This document shows, piece after piece, positions 43,084 through 54,561 of a stretch of 64,000 nt of DNA. The notes under the pieces were generated by a model. The model was not told the DNA's origin, ran no database searches, and was given only the letters and a program-made list of their open reading frames with translations. Every line of letters starts with the position of its first letter. Position 1 is the stretch's first letter. A program made the position numbers and the translations under genes. Origin of the DNA: Macrothele yani (Eukaryota; Arthropoda; Arachnida; Araneae; Macrothelidae); contig CM076999.1 of the NCBI GenBank assembly GCA_039090855.1, positions 115,877,072 to 115,941,071 on the forward strand, in the 5' to 3' direction.

Positions 43084-44695
43084 AAGGCAAAATGCCTGGT
43101 AAATGGCCACTAGCGCTGTTTAATTCCCCTACGTATGTATACATACATACACACACCTGATGATATTCTGATGACACAAAATATCAATTGGAGGGTAGGT
43201 CCATAGAAAAGGGTATGAATCCTGAGTACATCGAAGAAACAGAGGTTTCCACCAATACGTCAAACGTTTTAACAAATGCTATTGGTTACTCGACGTCGAA
43301 TTGTTGAGTCATCACTGATATATTAATATAAAAACAATTTTATCCATCAATGTGCCCATTACTGCTGCAGATGGAAAAGATGCGAATTCTTCGGCGTTTT
43401 AGCAAAATGTGGAGGTTTTCACTGATACAGCCAATGCATGGATGTTTCGGGAGTGAGTGTCCACCAATGTCCAACATGTTGATTCTTCTCACGGACATAT
43501 GGGCCCACCCCTACTTCTAAGTTAATCCTGGAAAATACATGTGAAGTGTTATAATGAAGGCTCCGGGCTACCAGAAGAAATAAAATACTCCCATAATGCT
43601 TTGGGGTTCCTTCCACTGACATTATGGGAGTATTTATTTCTTCCTGTTGCCTCAGTTGCTGGTAGGGATGATGCAGTGACTGATAGGCATTTGTCAGAGA
43701 CCATTTTACTGTAAGCAGTTCATAACGACAAAAAAAAAAACACATTTTAAACATAGCGATATTCAAGATGCCTCTTACAGTAAGATGTTTTTTGTTAAGA
43801 CAAAATTTACTGAAAGTGAAGATACCACTTATACACAACGGTATCAAATTCCGCCTGGATTGACCCTGTATTATTAGTTAAATTTGCTGAATTCAGATGC
43901 ATAGTTTCCCAAAACAGATGTACCAGTGCCACTCAGGTTAGTAATCCAGGATTAAGACCGCATGATATAAAACTGCTGATAAATCGAGAATAATCCTAGT
44001 GGGAATAATTGGCAGTGAAACACGTCACACACAAAACATTAGAATAATTCTTGATTTCCACATATCTTTGAAAAATTTTTATGTTCAAACTCCAGGACTA
44101 TGACACGCGTAAGTTACATTAAAAATTATAAGAGATGGGACGTTTCGGTAGTGACTTCTACCTTTATCAGCCATGGAATGAATATGGCTGATGAAGGTAA
44201 AAGTCATCATTTTTTAAGTAACTTATGCATGATATGTGGACATCAAGAATTATTCTGAAATCTTAATCCAAATCATGAGTACAATTACTGGTGTTTTTGA
44301 TTCTAATAAGAAATAGTACATCCAGTGGTTTCAGGCTATGAAGCCCTCCAGTTGAGTTACTGAGATTTCTACTAGTGAGCATGACAGTTAATATTTTGCC
44401 AAGTGATTGTTTTTCATCTCTCTTGTTGCAGTAATGCAAGACTTCTAGGAGTTAATGAGCAAAGTGAACAATGAGCAGTGTCTCCTAGTCAAGTAAATAA
44501 GTTTTGACTTAACTGGAAGGTTTACGAGTCTTGTAGTACAGATTCGATCAAGAATATGAGTGGTTTCAGCAGATTCCATAGTTTCAAAAAGAGAAAAAAT
44601 ACCTGGAAAGTTTGGATTTTTGACTGTATAGTTCTGTATACACCATTCATGTACGAAAGTACCTCAGTTATACGTTTTTCACTTTTATACTTGTT
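43084..44695. other. Intron 3 sequence with a hairpin, no gene
   Basis: A stem at about 43577-43646 pairs AATACTCCCATAATG with CATTATGGGAGTATT. A microsatellite of TACATACATACACACA is near 43140. The 142-codon frame on the - strand at 43419-43847 spans this hairpin and shows no known domain, so I do not call it a gene. Confidence 0.45.
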
Positions 44696-44706
44696 TCTGT
44701 GGCTTT

Positions 44707-44935
44707 TTCTTTTTTTTTTTTTATTGAAGGTTTAACGACCACTATGAATAACTCAATGGGCTATAAGCAGTACCCCATCCCTAATTTAGGGCCATTTGTT
44801 CCAGGGAAGGGAGAGAGCCAGTGCTGTAAGACAAACGTAACATCCATGTCTCATCAGAATTCAAGCCTGGTCCCATCACGGACAAATGGTCATCAGAAGC
44901 CATCGCTTAGACCACTGCGCCACCGGGGTGGGGCT
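44707..44935 (-). mobile_element. tRNA-derived SINE (family A)
   Basis: T-run tail at 44707-44722, diverged body (ACCACTATGAATAACTC) and head ending CCACCGGGGTGGGG. The likely duplication TGGCTTTTT is near 44700 and 44937. Confidence 0.87.
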
Positions 44936-45360
44936 ATGGCTTTTTGAATTTGGTTACACATAATTCGTTTATACTTTTTTTGTGATTATATGTTAATTTT
45001 TTTATTTACAATTTTCAAAAATACACAGTTTTTTGATTCCTTTATATGTAACCTGTTACAACTTTGAGATAATTTAGATACCATTATTTTTTCCCAGCAA
45101 TGAAATAGATGATGCAACTAAAAATTTATTACACAACGCTCACAGTTCTCTTTTTTCTCTGGCGCTCTTTGGCCAAACCTGGCCCTTGCACCATTAAAAT
45201 CAACTAACATACATCTCTTTTTTTTTCTCTGAATTTAAGAAATTTGAAACAAAGATTAGTTTATACTTTACTTCGCAGTAACACTAAATCAGCTAGTAGA
45301 CAAACTGCTTTGAAAAGAGTGGTGCTTATAAATAATGTGTAATAGGGTACTGAATATTAA
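44936..45360. other. Intron 3 sequence without recognised genes
   Basis: No supported feature. Confidence 0.4.
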
Positions 45361-45660
45361 ACAAATTATATTCAGATTTACTACCTAGCATCTCAAAGGT
45401 TGTGCTGAGAGAACAATTGAAAAAGCAAAATAATATGAACTCCCATTGTGTATGGCTTTTATCGATTATGAAAAGGCCTTTGAAATCCTGTGGTATTGAA
45501 GATTTACATTAGTATTATTAGTAACATCTATGAAAATGCAAAGGTTTGGATATTTGAGGATACAGCACAAATAAAAATTGGAAAGGAAATGAGAAGATTA
45601 CATTTTGTAAACTGTTAGAATGGTTTCTCAAGAACATATATTACCCTTCAGGGTGCTTGG
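45361..45660 (+). pseudogene. LINE reverse-transcriptase fragment
   Basis: Reads CMAFIDYEKAFE near 45450, then IISNIYENAKVWIFEDTAQI and KIGKEMRR. This is the FIDYxKAFD catalytic-palm block of non-LTR reverse transcriptases and the residues after it. Both ends are truncated and stops are present. Confidence 0.75.
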
Positions 45661-45688
45661 ATCATGGCAAAATGTAAGGCACAATATA

Positions 45689-46483
45689 CAGGGTGTTCGT
45701 AAACTGTTTTGACAAAAGAAGAGGGGTGATAGTACCCATCAAGACGAACAATATTTACAATGGAACCTAGGGTCGCATTCCATTCTGAGTGCCAGAAAAG
45801 AGTAAAGTTAGATGTCCAAGTTGAACTTTCAACAGTGCAAAGAAAGAGAATTAACGACATCATAAGTTGCACAATCCCATTTATGGAGATCAGGGACACA
45901 CTCAAAGTAGATGCTCAAAGTGGCGGCCAGGGGTGCCGTTGCACAATTCACACCAGCAAATGAAAGACTAGCGCACCCTCTCGAAGACTCCTGGTGTCCT
46001 GTTTATCCTGTCCGCTGCAACAACTATTCTCGCGACGAGATCTTCCATGGAGTCCACAGGCGCCTCGTACACCAATGATTTCATGTGCCCCCAGAAGAAT
46101 TCCAGTGGGTTTAAATCCGGTGAGCGTGGAGGCCATGCCACAGGTCTGCCACGTCCAATCCATCGTGCGCGATATGTGGCATTCAGGAAGTGTCTACTGC
46201 ACCTTGATAAGCTAATCAGCTGCAACTGTCGATGCTGTGTCTTTTCTCTGGCAATTTGCATACGGTAAATGCTTGACGGTGATGTTCTGGCGATGTGCTA
46301 CTTCTCCGGCACGAAAGAAATGTCGTCTGAGGTGACGACTTGTGCCTGTTGGATTTATTTTGAAGTTACTCTTTTCTGACACTCAGAGTGGAATGCGACC
46401 CTAGGTTCCATTGTAAATATTGTTTGTCTTGGTGGGTACTATCACCACCTCTTCTTTTGTCAAAACAGTTTACGAACACTTTG
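45689..46483 (-). mobile_element. Mariner-like (IS630/Tc1) element, internally deleted
   Basis: Long inverted ends of about 100 bp beginning CAGGGTGTTCGTAAACTG (left) and the complement of CAGTTTACGAACACTTTG (right), flanked by TA on both sides; 795 bp. The - strand keeps the C-terminal part: RHFLNATYRARWIGRGRPVA, WPPRSPDLNPLEFFWGHMKS and LVARIVVAADRINRTPGVFE, with the last catalytic Asp. The N-terminal two thirds are deleted. Confidence 0.87.
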
Positions 46484-46485
46484 TA

Positions 46486-47080
46486 TATCATCATCAACCA
46501 TTATTATCAATCCACTGCTAGATGGTCTCCCCAAGTTTCTTTCACAACTGTCTGTCTTGAGCCTGTCTCCATGCTTTTGAATTTCATCCATCCATCTCGC
46601 ATGCGGTTTTCTTTTCCCTTGGAATCCACTTTAAAATTTTGGTTGTCCATCGGCGGTCCATTCTTCTGGCAACATGTCTAGCCCATTGCCATTTCAGTGA
46701 TTTCAGTCTGGTCATTTCCCTTATACAAAAGTTCCTCTTCTTATCTTTCCTGGTTACATCAAGCATGCATCTCTCCGCTCCATACGTAAGTACCGGCAGG
46801 CTGTATTGATTAAACACTTTTCTTTTAAGACATAAATGGCATACTGCTCTTAAAAATTGTAGTTTCTTCCAAAAGCTCTCCATCCAAGTTTTGTACGCCG
46901 ATTAATTTCTTCATCAATGTGACCCTCACTTAATATCTTCTTCCCAAGATAAATGTAGGTACCAGTTGTCTCAAGCTTTTCTCCATCAATCAATAAATCT
47001 TTGTTTCTTGTAAAAGCATTGTACATCACTTTTGTCTTCTGAAAGTTAATTTTTAATCCCAGTTCTTTACTCTATATATA
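46486..47080 (-). mobile_element. LINE 3' part (second LINE family)
   Basis: On the - strand: TKVMYNAFTRNKDLLIDGEK, TGTYIYLGKKILSEGHIDEE, INRRTKLGWRAFG, KVFNQYSLPVLTYGAERCML, RLKSLKWQWARHVARRMDRR, WTTKILKWIPREKK. This is the C-terminal domain after the reverse transcriptase. It ends in an ATC/ATT-type tail at 46486-46500. It fills the space between two mariner-like elements. Confidence 0.85.
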
Positions 47081-47082
47081 TA

Positions 47083-49023
47083 CAGGGTGATTCCTAAAGT
47101 CCTAAGTCACCTCAATAACTTGGAAACAAAGGACAGCTAGAGCTATGGAAGTAAGGTATGGTATATTAAAACAACCATGTGCAATCTGATGAGAGTGACT
47201 GCAGCTCCCCTAGTGGCAAAATGTGGAAGTTAGCACTCCTATCTCGGAAACCATGAGAGATACGGGAAAGAGATCCCTTAGAAACTTGTAGAGCACCTAC
47301 GAATTAGTAGGAAATGACATATGGTAGCAATGGCTGGGGTAAGTAGAAGGCTGGAAACGTGAGGGAAACACTAGGTTTATTATACTCAGGCATGAATACA
47401 AATGGAGTACAGTGGTTGTATTTAATGCAACAACGGTACTAACATAACATTGCATTTAACGTAAATAAGTGTTCAATATGGCCACCATCTGCCACAATAC
47501 ACATTTAAATGTGAGACAGAACTTCCTGTTGTACGTTCGCCAGCATAACAGGTGTCACGCTCTCACACGCAGCGACGATATGCAGTCGGTGATTGTGGAG
47601 ACTCGTCGGTTCCACCCTGTACATGTGATCCTTTAGGTAACCCCAAACGAAGAAATCCATGGGAGTTAGATCCGGGGATCATGGAGGCCACGCTGCGGGT
47701 CCACCATAACCGATGATTTGTTGCCCGAAAGTGTTGGACAGGAAGTGCTGTAACGCTGTTGGTTGATGTGCCGGAGCGCCGTCATGCTGAATCCATAATG
47801 AGTGTACATGTACATCTTGAAGAGATAGATCTAACCACTCAAGTAATGTGCTTTGTAACAGCTGCAGGTATCTTCGTCCATTTAATGTGCCCTCATAGAA
47901 CACGGGCCCAACAAGTCTGTCCTTCCAGATGCCACACCAGACATTGATCGGCCAGCTCACCTAGTGCCTCATTTCCCATGTAAAAAATGGATTCTGAACT
48001 GCCCAGTAATGGGTGTTTTGTTTGTTCAGCACCCCGCGCGTGTGAACTGCGCCTCGTCGGTCCAAAGGATGTTTGATAGAGAGGCCGCATTTTTTTCTAC
48101 AGTGTTCATTACAAAAGTGCACCAATCTAGACGCCGCTGGTTATCCCCTGGCATCAGTACGTGCAGCGGTACTGTACAGTACGGGTGGGCACCATGCTGA
48201 TGCAAAATGTTCCATACACGGGATTATGATAAGCCACATGCCATACTGACTTCCCTCGTACTGGTGTGTGGGTTGGCCAAAACGTATGCCAGAACATCGA
48301 CTGGTTGCACATCCCTACTCATTCCGGTCGGTCGGCCTGCAAGGGGATGCACTGCAATGCTGCTCTCTTCTCTCGTAGCCGTCGAACCGCACAACTGATG
48401 GTCCACGCTGTCGGCAATGGAAGAGTCTGAAATCGTAAGCCATATTGGAGTGACGCTTCCATCGCGTTGCATCCGAATTCTCCATATAGCAGCACCATCT
48501 CGCAATACTTTTCATTCGAATAGCCTGCCATGCTCGTTTCTTTACCTGATACTCACGTTACAAATGACATAGCTCTTGAACGACGATCCTTTATACATTG
48601 CCACGCAGCGCCCGATACGGCAGGTGAGGCGTTGTCACACCAGAATTTGCATACGACACTCACAGGCGTGCGGGCGCATATGTCATACATTTCTCTCTGC
48701 TAGACTGTTTCCGCGACGACGACACGAACCGGCTTCGCACAAGTTCGCGTTTCCAGCCTTCTACTTACCCCAGCCGTTTCTACCATATGTCGTTTCCTAT
48801 TAATTCGTTGATGCTCTACAAGTTTCTAATTGATCTCTTTCCCGTATCTCTCATGGTTTCCGAGATAGGAGTGCTAACTTCCACATTTTGCCACTAAGGG
48901 CGCTGCAGTCACTCTCATCCGATAGCGCATGGTTGTTTTACTATACCATACCTTACTTCCATGGCTCTAGCTCTTTTTGTTCCCAAGTTATTGAGGTGAC
49001 TTAAGACTTTAGGAATCACCCTG
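47083..49023 (-). mobile_element. Mariner-like (IS630/Tc1) element with very long inverted repeats
   Basis: Ends CAGGGTGATTCCTAAAGTCC and the complement of GGACTT..GGAATCACCCTG. The inverted repeats extend for about 270 bp (left to about 47365, right from about 48740). Left flank TA, right flank TG. On the - strand: GYSNEKYCEMVLLYGEFGCN (N-terminal), ADSVDHQLCGSTATREESSI, FFVWGYLK-type region, MSWPINVWCGIWKDRLVGPV, IQHDGAPAHQPTALQHFLSN (second Asp) and IIGYGGPAAWPP, where the DNA then diverges so the third catalytic block (SPDLTP) is altered. Stops and shifts are present. The right end is only 158 bp before exon 4. Confidence 0.87.
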
Positions 49024-49181
49024 TGTGTGTGTAAATTTCAATGTATAAGAAGAGGCCTGGACTTCTGAAGAAAATTCTTAAGAAATACAGTAATTAGAAA
49101 TAAATGAGATTTACATTTTTCTTTCAGTAACTCTGAATTTGACTCTCTTTGTATTGTTTCTATAAAAGGATCTCTTTTTAG

Positions 49182-49370
49182 AAGCCAGGTATACTAGTCA
49201 TTGATGAAATTGGGAAAATGGAGATCTTCAGCCATGCTTTTAAAGATGCAGTCCGAAAAATCTTCACTCTTCCAGAAATTAGATTAATTGCAACTGTTCC
49301 TATTGCAACAGGACGCTCATTGGCATTCGTGGATGAAATAAAGAATCGTGCAGATGTCACAATAATTACG
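49182..49370 (+). CDS. NTPCR: NTPCR exon 4 (Walker B, helix, base-binding strand)
   Basis: Acceptor TCTTTTTAG|AAG, donor ACG|GTATGT. Encodes residues 97-159. ILVIDEIGKMEIFS carries the Walker B Asp104-Glu105, ATVPIATGRSLAFVDEIKNR follows, and the exon ends RADVTIIT. Both splice phases are 0 and the length (189 bp) is a multiple of three, so skipping would keep the frame but remove the catalytic Walker B. No stop or indel was found. A 1.9-kb transposon ends 158 bp upstream. Confidence 0.96.
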
Positions 49371-49624
49371 GTATGTAGAGCATGGAATGCATTCCACTGT
49401 TTTAAAAGTACTTGAAGTCAAATAATACACATTTTTGAAGAGCATTCAGTTCTGGTTTAGCTGGTAGAATATTTAAGCACAGAGGTTAATTGCATCAAAT
49501 GGAGCAGTTTCCCAAGTGTTGTACAGGCAGGACTTGGTTTAATGCTGGGGTTAGGTTCCATAAATTGATGGTAAAAAGTATGGGTAAAACGGCCAACGTT
49601 TTCCATCGAAAGTTATGACTGCAT

Positions 49625-50520
49625 ATTGTGTTTCTGGAAAAACATCATTCGATAAACACCAGCTTGGATGAGAGAAGGGCATTGTGGAGGGTTGTGACCA
49701 CAAATAAGAAGACATCAGCTGCAAAAGTTACTGCTGAGCTGAATAACGTGATTTCAAACCTTGTCTGTACAAAGAGAGCTCCATGGGCAGGGAATTTATG
49801 GTCAAGCTGCAATCGCTAAACCACTGGTTAATAACATGATGTGGCACACAGGAGATAGTGGTACAACACTCATAAAACATGGACTGCTGAGAAATGGAAG
49901 ACTGGCATCTGGTCTGGTGAATCGACTTTTACGCTGTTTCTAACCTGTGGGCAAGTTTATGTGTGGTGAACACCTGCCCAAACTTACGATCCGGCATGCC
50001 TTTTGCTGACAGTGAAGCATGGTGGCGGGTCTGTCATGGTATTCTGCTGACCCCATTATTATCTTGCGAGGTTGTGTCACTGCCAAGGACTATTTAAACA
50101 TTTTGAGTAACTAAGTCTATCCCATGGTACAAACAGTGTTTCCTGCAGACGATGCCTTTATCAAGACGATACGGCCCCAATTCATACAGCTCTTATCGTT
50201 CAATCATGGTTTGCTGAGCATTCTGATGAGGTTTCCCATCTTCCCTGGCCCTCTTAATCTCCAGACCTCAATATAATAGAGCCTGTATAGGCTGTTTCGA
50301 AGAACAAGGTCCAAGCACACTATCGGCCTCCAGCATCTTTACAGGAACTTGAATGCGTGGTGCAGGAAGAATGGTATAACATCCCATTATCCACCATCCA
50401 AGACTTAGCCTGGATTCTCCTGGGAATGGACAAATATGTCTTGAATGCACAATGTGATCCTACACCATAGTATGAAATTCCTTCTTTTGCCAGGTGTTTC
50501 CATATTTTTCTCCATCCCCT
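49625..50520 (+). pseudogene. Tc1-family transposase pseudogene, 5'-truncated
   Basis: Broken frames give SLDERRALWRVVTTNKKTSA, KVTAELNN, RELHGQGIYGQAAIAKPLVN, KTGIWSGESTFTLF (first catalytic Asp replaced by Gly), VKHGGGSVMVF, QDDTAPIHTALIVQSWFAEH (second Asp), PDLNIIEPV (third block) and LQELECVVQEEWYNIPLSTI. The right terminal repeat at about 50485-50520 ends TTTCTCCATCCCCTGTA. The left end is missing. Many stops. Confidence 0.85.
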
Positions 50521-50675
50521 GTACATTGAAGTAAAAATATAATGGGAACATATGTAAATACATTAGGTTCTGTTCCACAATTTTCAGTAATCAGCAGATA
50601 CTTGAAAAATGTTTTATTTTACTAAATTTACATATGTTTAAGAAGAAAATTTGCTGCTTTAAAAATGTTAGAATA

Positions 50676-51235
50676 CAGTAGACTGTTGCTAATCCGGGCA
50701 TGATGTAAATGAGGCGGAGTTATGAGTCTGTTATGTCAGAAGCATGGGTTATTTTTAGACTATTTATTGCTTCTCAGGCGGTGCTGTGACAGCTCACTGG
50801 CCAGCCACGTACAAAAGATTTTAGACATCTGCTAAGGTTATATTTTTTTTTATATGATTAAGTGCTCTGCATATTTGTTTCTTTTAGTGTATATAACTTT
50901 TTTGTATTGTGCCTAAATTGTCCATACCCAGATCTTCTGTATTACCTTGTTTTTACTATAAAAAAACAAACAGACACATGCAGTACCAACATAATGCTAG
51001 TACAGCGATTGTGTTACAAAGTTTGCTGTCGACAACACAGTATAGTACGTTATGATCGTGTTCTTTTGCTATTATCATGTGCTTGTCTCTTATTTATGTG
51101 TTATTTTAAATACACATGTACTACACACAGTAAACTTGTGTAACATGAAATTTTTATGCGTTCTCAGTAATCCGACATTCCCGCTGACCTGGCACCCTCT
51201 GTGCAAGCAATGGCCGGATTAGCAATAGTCTAGTG
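50676..51235. mobile_element. Pogo/Tigger-like MITE
   Basis: Inverted ends CAGTAGACTGTTGCTAATCC and the complement of GGATTAGCAATAGTCTAGTG, flanked by TA at 50674-50675 and 51236-51237; 560 bp. No transposase. The TA at its right end is also the left target site of the next mariner. Confidence 0.75.
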
Positions 51236-51237
51236 TA

Positions 51238-52341
51238 TTAGGTGTGCAACTTAATTCTCGGCCACAGGCACGACAGGTTGACAGCAAATCAAATATGTAC
51301 CTAATCAGGGAGCTGCCGAATGCCACTGCGGAAAAAAGAGGGCTGTTTCGAGTTGATAAAGTCATCAATATTTGCGTGGACCTCCTCAACAGAAGTGAAG
51401 TGCTTATCATTCAGGTGATGTTTCAGAGAGCAAAAGAGGTGATAATCCGACAGGGCAAAGTTCGAAGTCTGGAGAATACGCCGGGTGGGGCAAAATCTCC
51501 CATCCCAGGTCAGTGATCGTGTTTAAAGTCTTTTTCGCGGTGTGAGGACGTGCGTTATCCTGAAGCAACAAGACCGACCTTCTGCCCATGCCTGTGTTTC
51601 GCCTTCATTGCATCACTCACACGAATGAGTTGCTGACAATAATGCTCAGCATTGACTGTTTCACCAGGTTTGAGCAACACAGTGTATGACACCGCGCTGA
51701 TCCGACCCTATGCAGAGCAACAACTTCCTGGCATGGATATTCAGTTTGGCAGTACTGGTGGTAGGCTGACCTGGATAAACCCACGATTTGCGTCGCTTAG
51801 GATTATCGTAGAGGATCCACTTCTCATCACAGGTCAAAATCTTGTGGAGGAAATCCTTCTTGAATCTGGAGAGCAAGGACACAGCAGCATCGTAGCGCCT
51901 AGACTTGTTCGCAGCTGTGAGTTGGTGGGGCACCCCGGCCCTCCTTGTGAATCCGTCCAAGCTTGTGCAGGCGCTTTGCAATGGCTTGCCTTGTTACTCC
52001 GAGTTCCTGGGCGAGCTCTGACTGTGTGCGACAGGGATCTGCGTCCAACAGTTGTTCCAGTTCCTCATCGTCAACTTTCTGTGGCTGTCCCGGACGTCCT
52101 GCATTGCGGAGATTGAAATTTCCCTGCTTAAATCACTGGAACCACTTCTTATACGTACTGTAGGACACAGCAGCCTCACCCAAAGCAGCACAGATCTTTT
52201 GCTGGTCTTCCACAGCACTTTTTATCAGCTGAAACGTAAACAGGAGGCAGTGCCTCAAATGTTGCTTCTCAAACGACATTGATTTCCCGACGTTCTACGA
52301 ACACTTGCGGTTAGGGGCCGAGAATTAAGTTGCACACCTAA
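51238..52341 (-). mobile_element. Mariner element, full length (1,104 bp), inactivated
   Basis: Perfect 26-bp inverted ends beginning TTAGGTGTGCAACTTAATTC, TA at 51236-51237 and 52342-52343. On the - strand: MSFEKQHLRHCLLFTFQLIK, SAVEDQQKICAALGEAAVSY, VDDEELEQLLDADPCRTQSE, LAQELGVTRQAIAKRLHKLG, then ILTCDEKWILYDNPKRRKSW (first Asp), [20 protein letters not shown] (second Asp), [12 protein letters not shown] (third region, Asp present). Frame breaks near 51650, 51985 and 52090 and a damaged third block make it inactive, but ends and target sites look young. Confidence 0.9.
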
Positions 52342-52389
52342 TAGATAGATATCTGTCTGGTTTTTCTTCCTTTCTGACAATAAATTATA

Positions 52390-52830
52390 GTATAGCTGCA
52401 GAACTGTCTTGATTCCTCTCGTCGTTGGGGTCGTTGCTCAATCACCCCAACAATGGTGCATTGCCTTATTTGGATGTTTTACTGAGCAAATTGCCTGACA
52501 ACCACCTTTGTACACAAGTCTATTATAAACCTACATCCATGCCAACCTGATGCTGAACAGCTGGTTCTGTCCAGCAGAATACAAAACAGCTATTTTTCGT
52601 TCTTGAATTAGAAGAGCATTAGCCATCCCCCTTGATGCCTATTGTAGAGAAGGTGAATTAAAAATAGTCATCAAATTACTCACTGATGCAGGATACACCT
52701 CAAACCATATACATAACTTTGTCGAAAAAGCCAAAATCAAAAGTTCTAATCTTTCTATGACGCAGCTCAATTTCCTACCAACTCAAGATGAGCTAGTGTT
52801 GGCATAAGGTCTCCAGCAGCTTTATACACC
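52390..52830 (+). pseudogene. Penelope-like element fragment
   Basis: Reads PYLDVLLSKLPD near 52470, VYYKPTSMPT, then ALAIPLDAYCREGELKIVIK, LLTDAGYTSNHIHNFVEKAK and IKSSNLSMTQLNFLPTQDEL. The FLDV...KPTHTDxYL arrangement is typical of the region just after the reverse transcriptase of Penelope-like elements. Truncated and frame-broken. A related fragment lies at 55700-55975 in the opposite orientation. Confidence 0.65.
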
Positions 52831-52974
52831 ATGCTTAAGAGAAATACTGACTAACTCCCTCTTTCCAAAGGCATGTTTGTGCCATCCTTCTACAATAGTC
52901 ATATAGCTCCCTGCTCATTTAGAATTCAGGTCAACAAGCATAAGAGAGAAAAAAAAAAAAAAAAAAGACAGTAA

Positions 52975-53235
52975 AATCGCTACCAACACGAAGCTCACAA
53001 TGGTAGCGTCTCGCTAGAGTTGCCACAAATTTGGAACCATTTCTTCAAATAATGCCACTTTCTCTCCAAGATACCACATGCATGACCAACGTGACATTAG
53101 CTCCCTACTCCACCCTGAAATCCATAGTTATTCATGGAACCCTTGGAGACCATTACCAACAGCAAAATTCATAATGGTAGCATCTTGTTAGAGTTTCCAC
53201 AAATTTGGAACCAGTTCTTCAGATAACGCCGCTTT
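52975..53235. repeat. Tandem duplication, about 172-bp spacing
   Basis: ATAATGGTAGCATCTTGTTA / ACAATGGTAGCGTCTCGCTA and CCACAAATTTGGAACCA occur at about 53000 and 53172, followed by GATAACGCCGCTTTCTCC-like sequence. About 85% similar. Preceded by an A-run (52951-52967). Confidence 0.65.
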
Positions 53236-53416
53236 CTCCAACATACTGCATGCCCAACCACATAATATGACATGCCTCGTGTCTTTTAATGAAAATTACA
53301 TTTGCACCTGTTTGTTTGTCTAGACAAGTCACTGCATTCAAATTGTTGAAATGATTATTCAGATTACAATTTTCTGTCTGTCTTCCGATTGAAGTGCGAA
53401 AGCTTGGAAATTTATA

Positions 53417-54559
53417 TTGGGTTGGTGCCAATGAAATGTCCAGCGAAGGACCAGCACACGTGGAGAACGGAAAAGTGGGACAACTTACCTAAGCAAAATG
53501 ATCATCCTCGGCATTGACAGATAGTTGCCATCTCCGGCAAGGCCATGATCCTGGAACAAAATAATTCTTGTGGCTGGGACCTGAAGATGTCGTGGACTGT
53601 TTCCCGGACAGGAAGTTATACAGGCGATGAAACAGATGTCTGTCGAGACAAGTTGGGAAATAGTCAGGATGAAGCAGTGCTTCATAACCCAAGGCACTTA
53701 AGTGTCAGCATTGTTTGTTGTGCAACATGAGGGTGGGCGTTGTCCTGGAGTAGAACACCACCCTGTCTGTTGACCAAAGCCTGTTGTTTCTGCAGCAATT
53801 TCCGGTGCATCTGGTGTAATTCAACACAATAACGATGAATTATCCCGGCTGTGGACCACCAGACAAGGAACATCATCACCTTGATGTGTAGGGGTGGCTT
53901 AGGATGCCGTCCAGCAGGCTGTGCCTTGCTTAACCATTGACCAGATCGTTTCCGATAATCACAAAGGACCCACTTCTCGTCGCAGGTGACGATTTGATGC
54001 AGCAGCGACGTGCAGACTTCCAAGCGCCTAGTCTTGTTGGCAGTTGTCAACTCGTGCAGCAGCCACATGTCCAGCTTTTACCTTACCCAGCGCAGCCAGA
54101 TGCTGAACAACTGTCGTGTGGCGGACACTTACCTTTGCCGCCATCTTACGACATGTTTTTCGGAGGTCCGCTTCGACCACACGTAACAGATAATCAGAAA
54201 CAGCAACAGGTCTGTGACCACGTGCTTCATTTTGCAGGTCCCTATCTCCACTTCAAAACTTCAGAAACCATCGCCGAATGATTTGTTCGTTGGCTGTATT
54301 CTCCCCAAACGCTTTGTTAACATTTCGAGTGGCAATTCCTGCAGAATGGCCCAGTTTAAATTCATACAGGAAGATGACTCTCAAATCCAGCGTCTGCAGG
54401 TTTCCTTTGCAAGCCATATTACGTCCAAACAAACCACGCCTGAACTTAGTTCTTCGCATACGTGCTAGCTATTTATAGTAACTCTGAGACGTAACACCTG
54501 TGGTGGGGGCCTGTCTCCACTGCTCGTTTGTGCCGGACATTTCATTTGCATCAACCCAA
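53417..54559 (-). mobile_element. Mariner element, full length (1,143 bp), inactivated
   Basis: Inverted ends TTGGGTTGGTGCCAATGAAA and the complement TTGGGTTGATGCAAATGAAA, flanked by TA (53415-53416 and 54560-54561). On the - strand: NEQIIRRWFLKF near 54260, FRRGLFGRNMACKGNLQTLD-like N-terminal sequence, HELTTANKTRRLEVCTSLLH, IVTCDEKWVLCDYRKRSGQW (first Asp), GGVLLQDNAHPHVAQQTMLT (second Asp) and a broken C-terminus at 53490-53690. Frame changes between pieces make it inactive. Confidence 0.9.
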
Positions 54560-54561
54560 TA

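Noticed and set aside
43419..43847. 142-codon - strand frame
   Set aside because: It spans a hairpin repeat, has no recognisable domain, and sits in intron 3 without splice or expression support.
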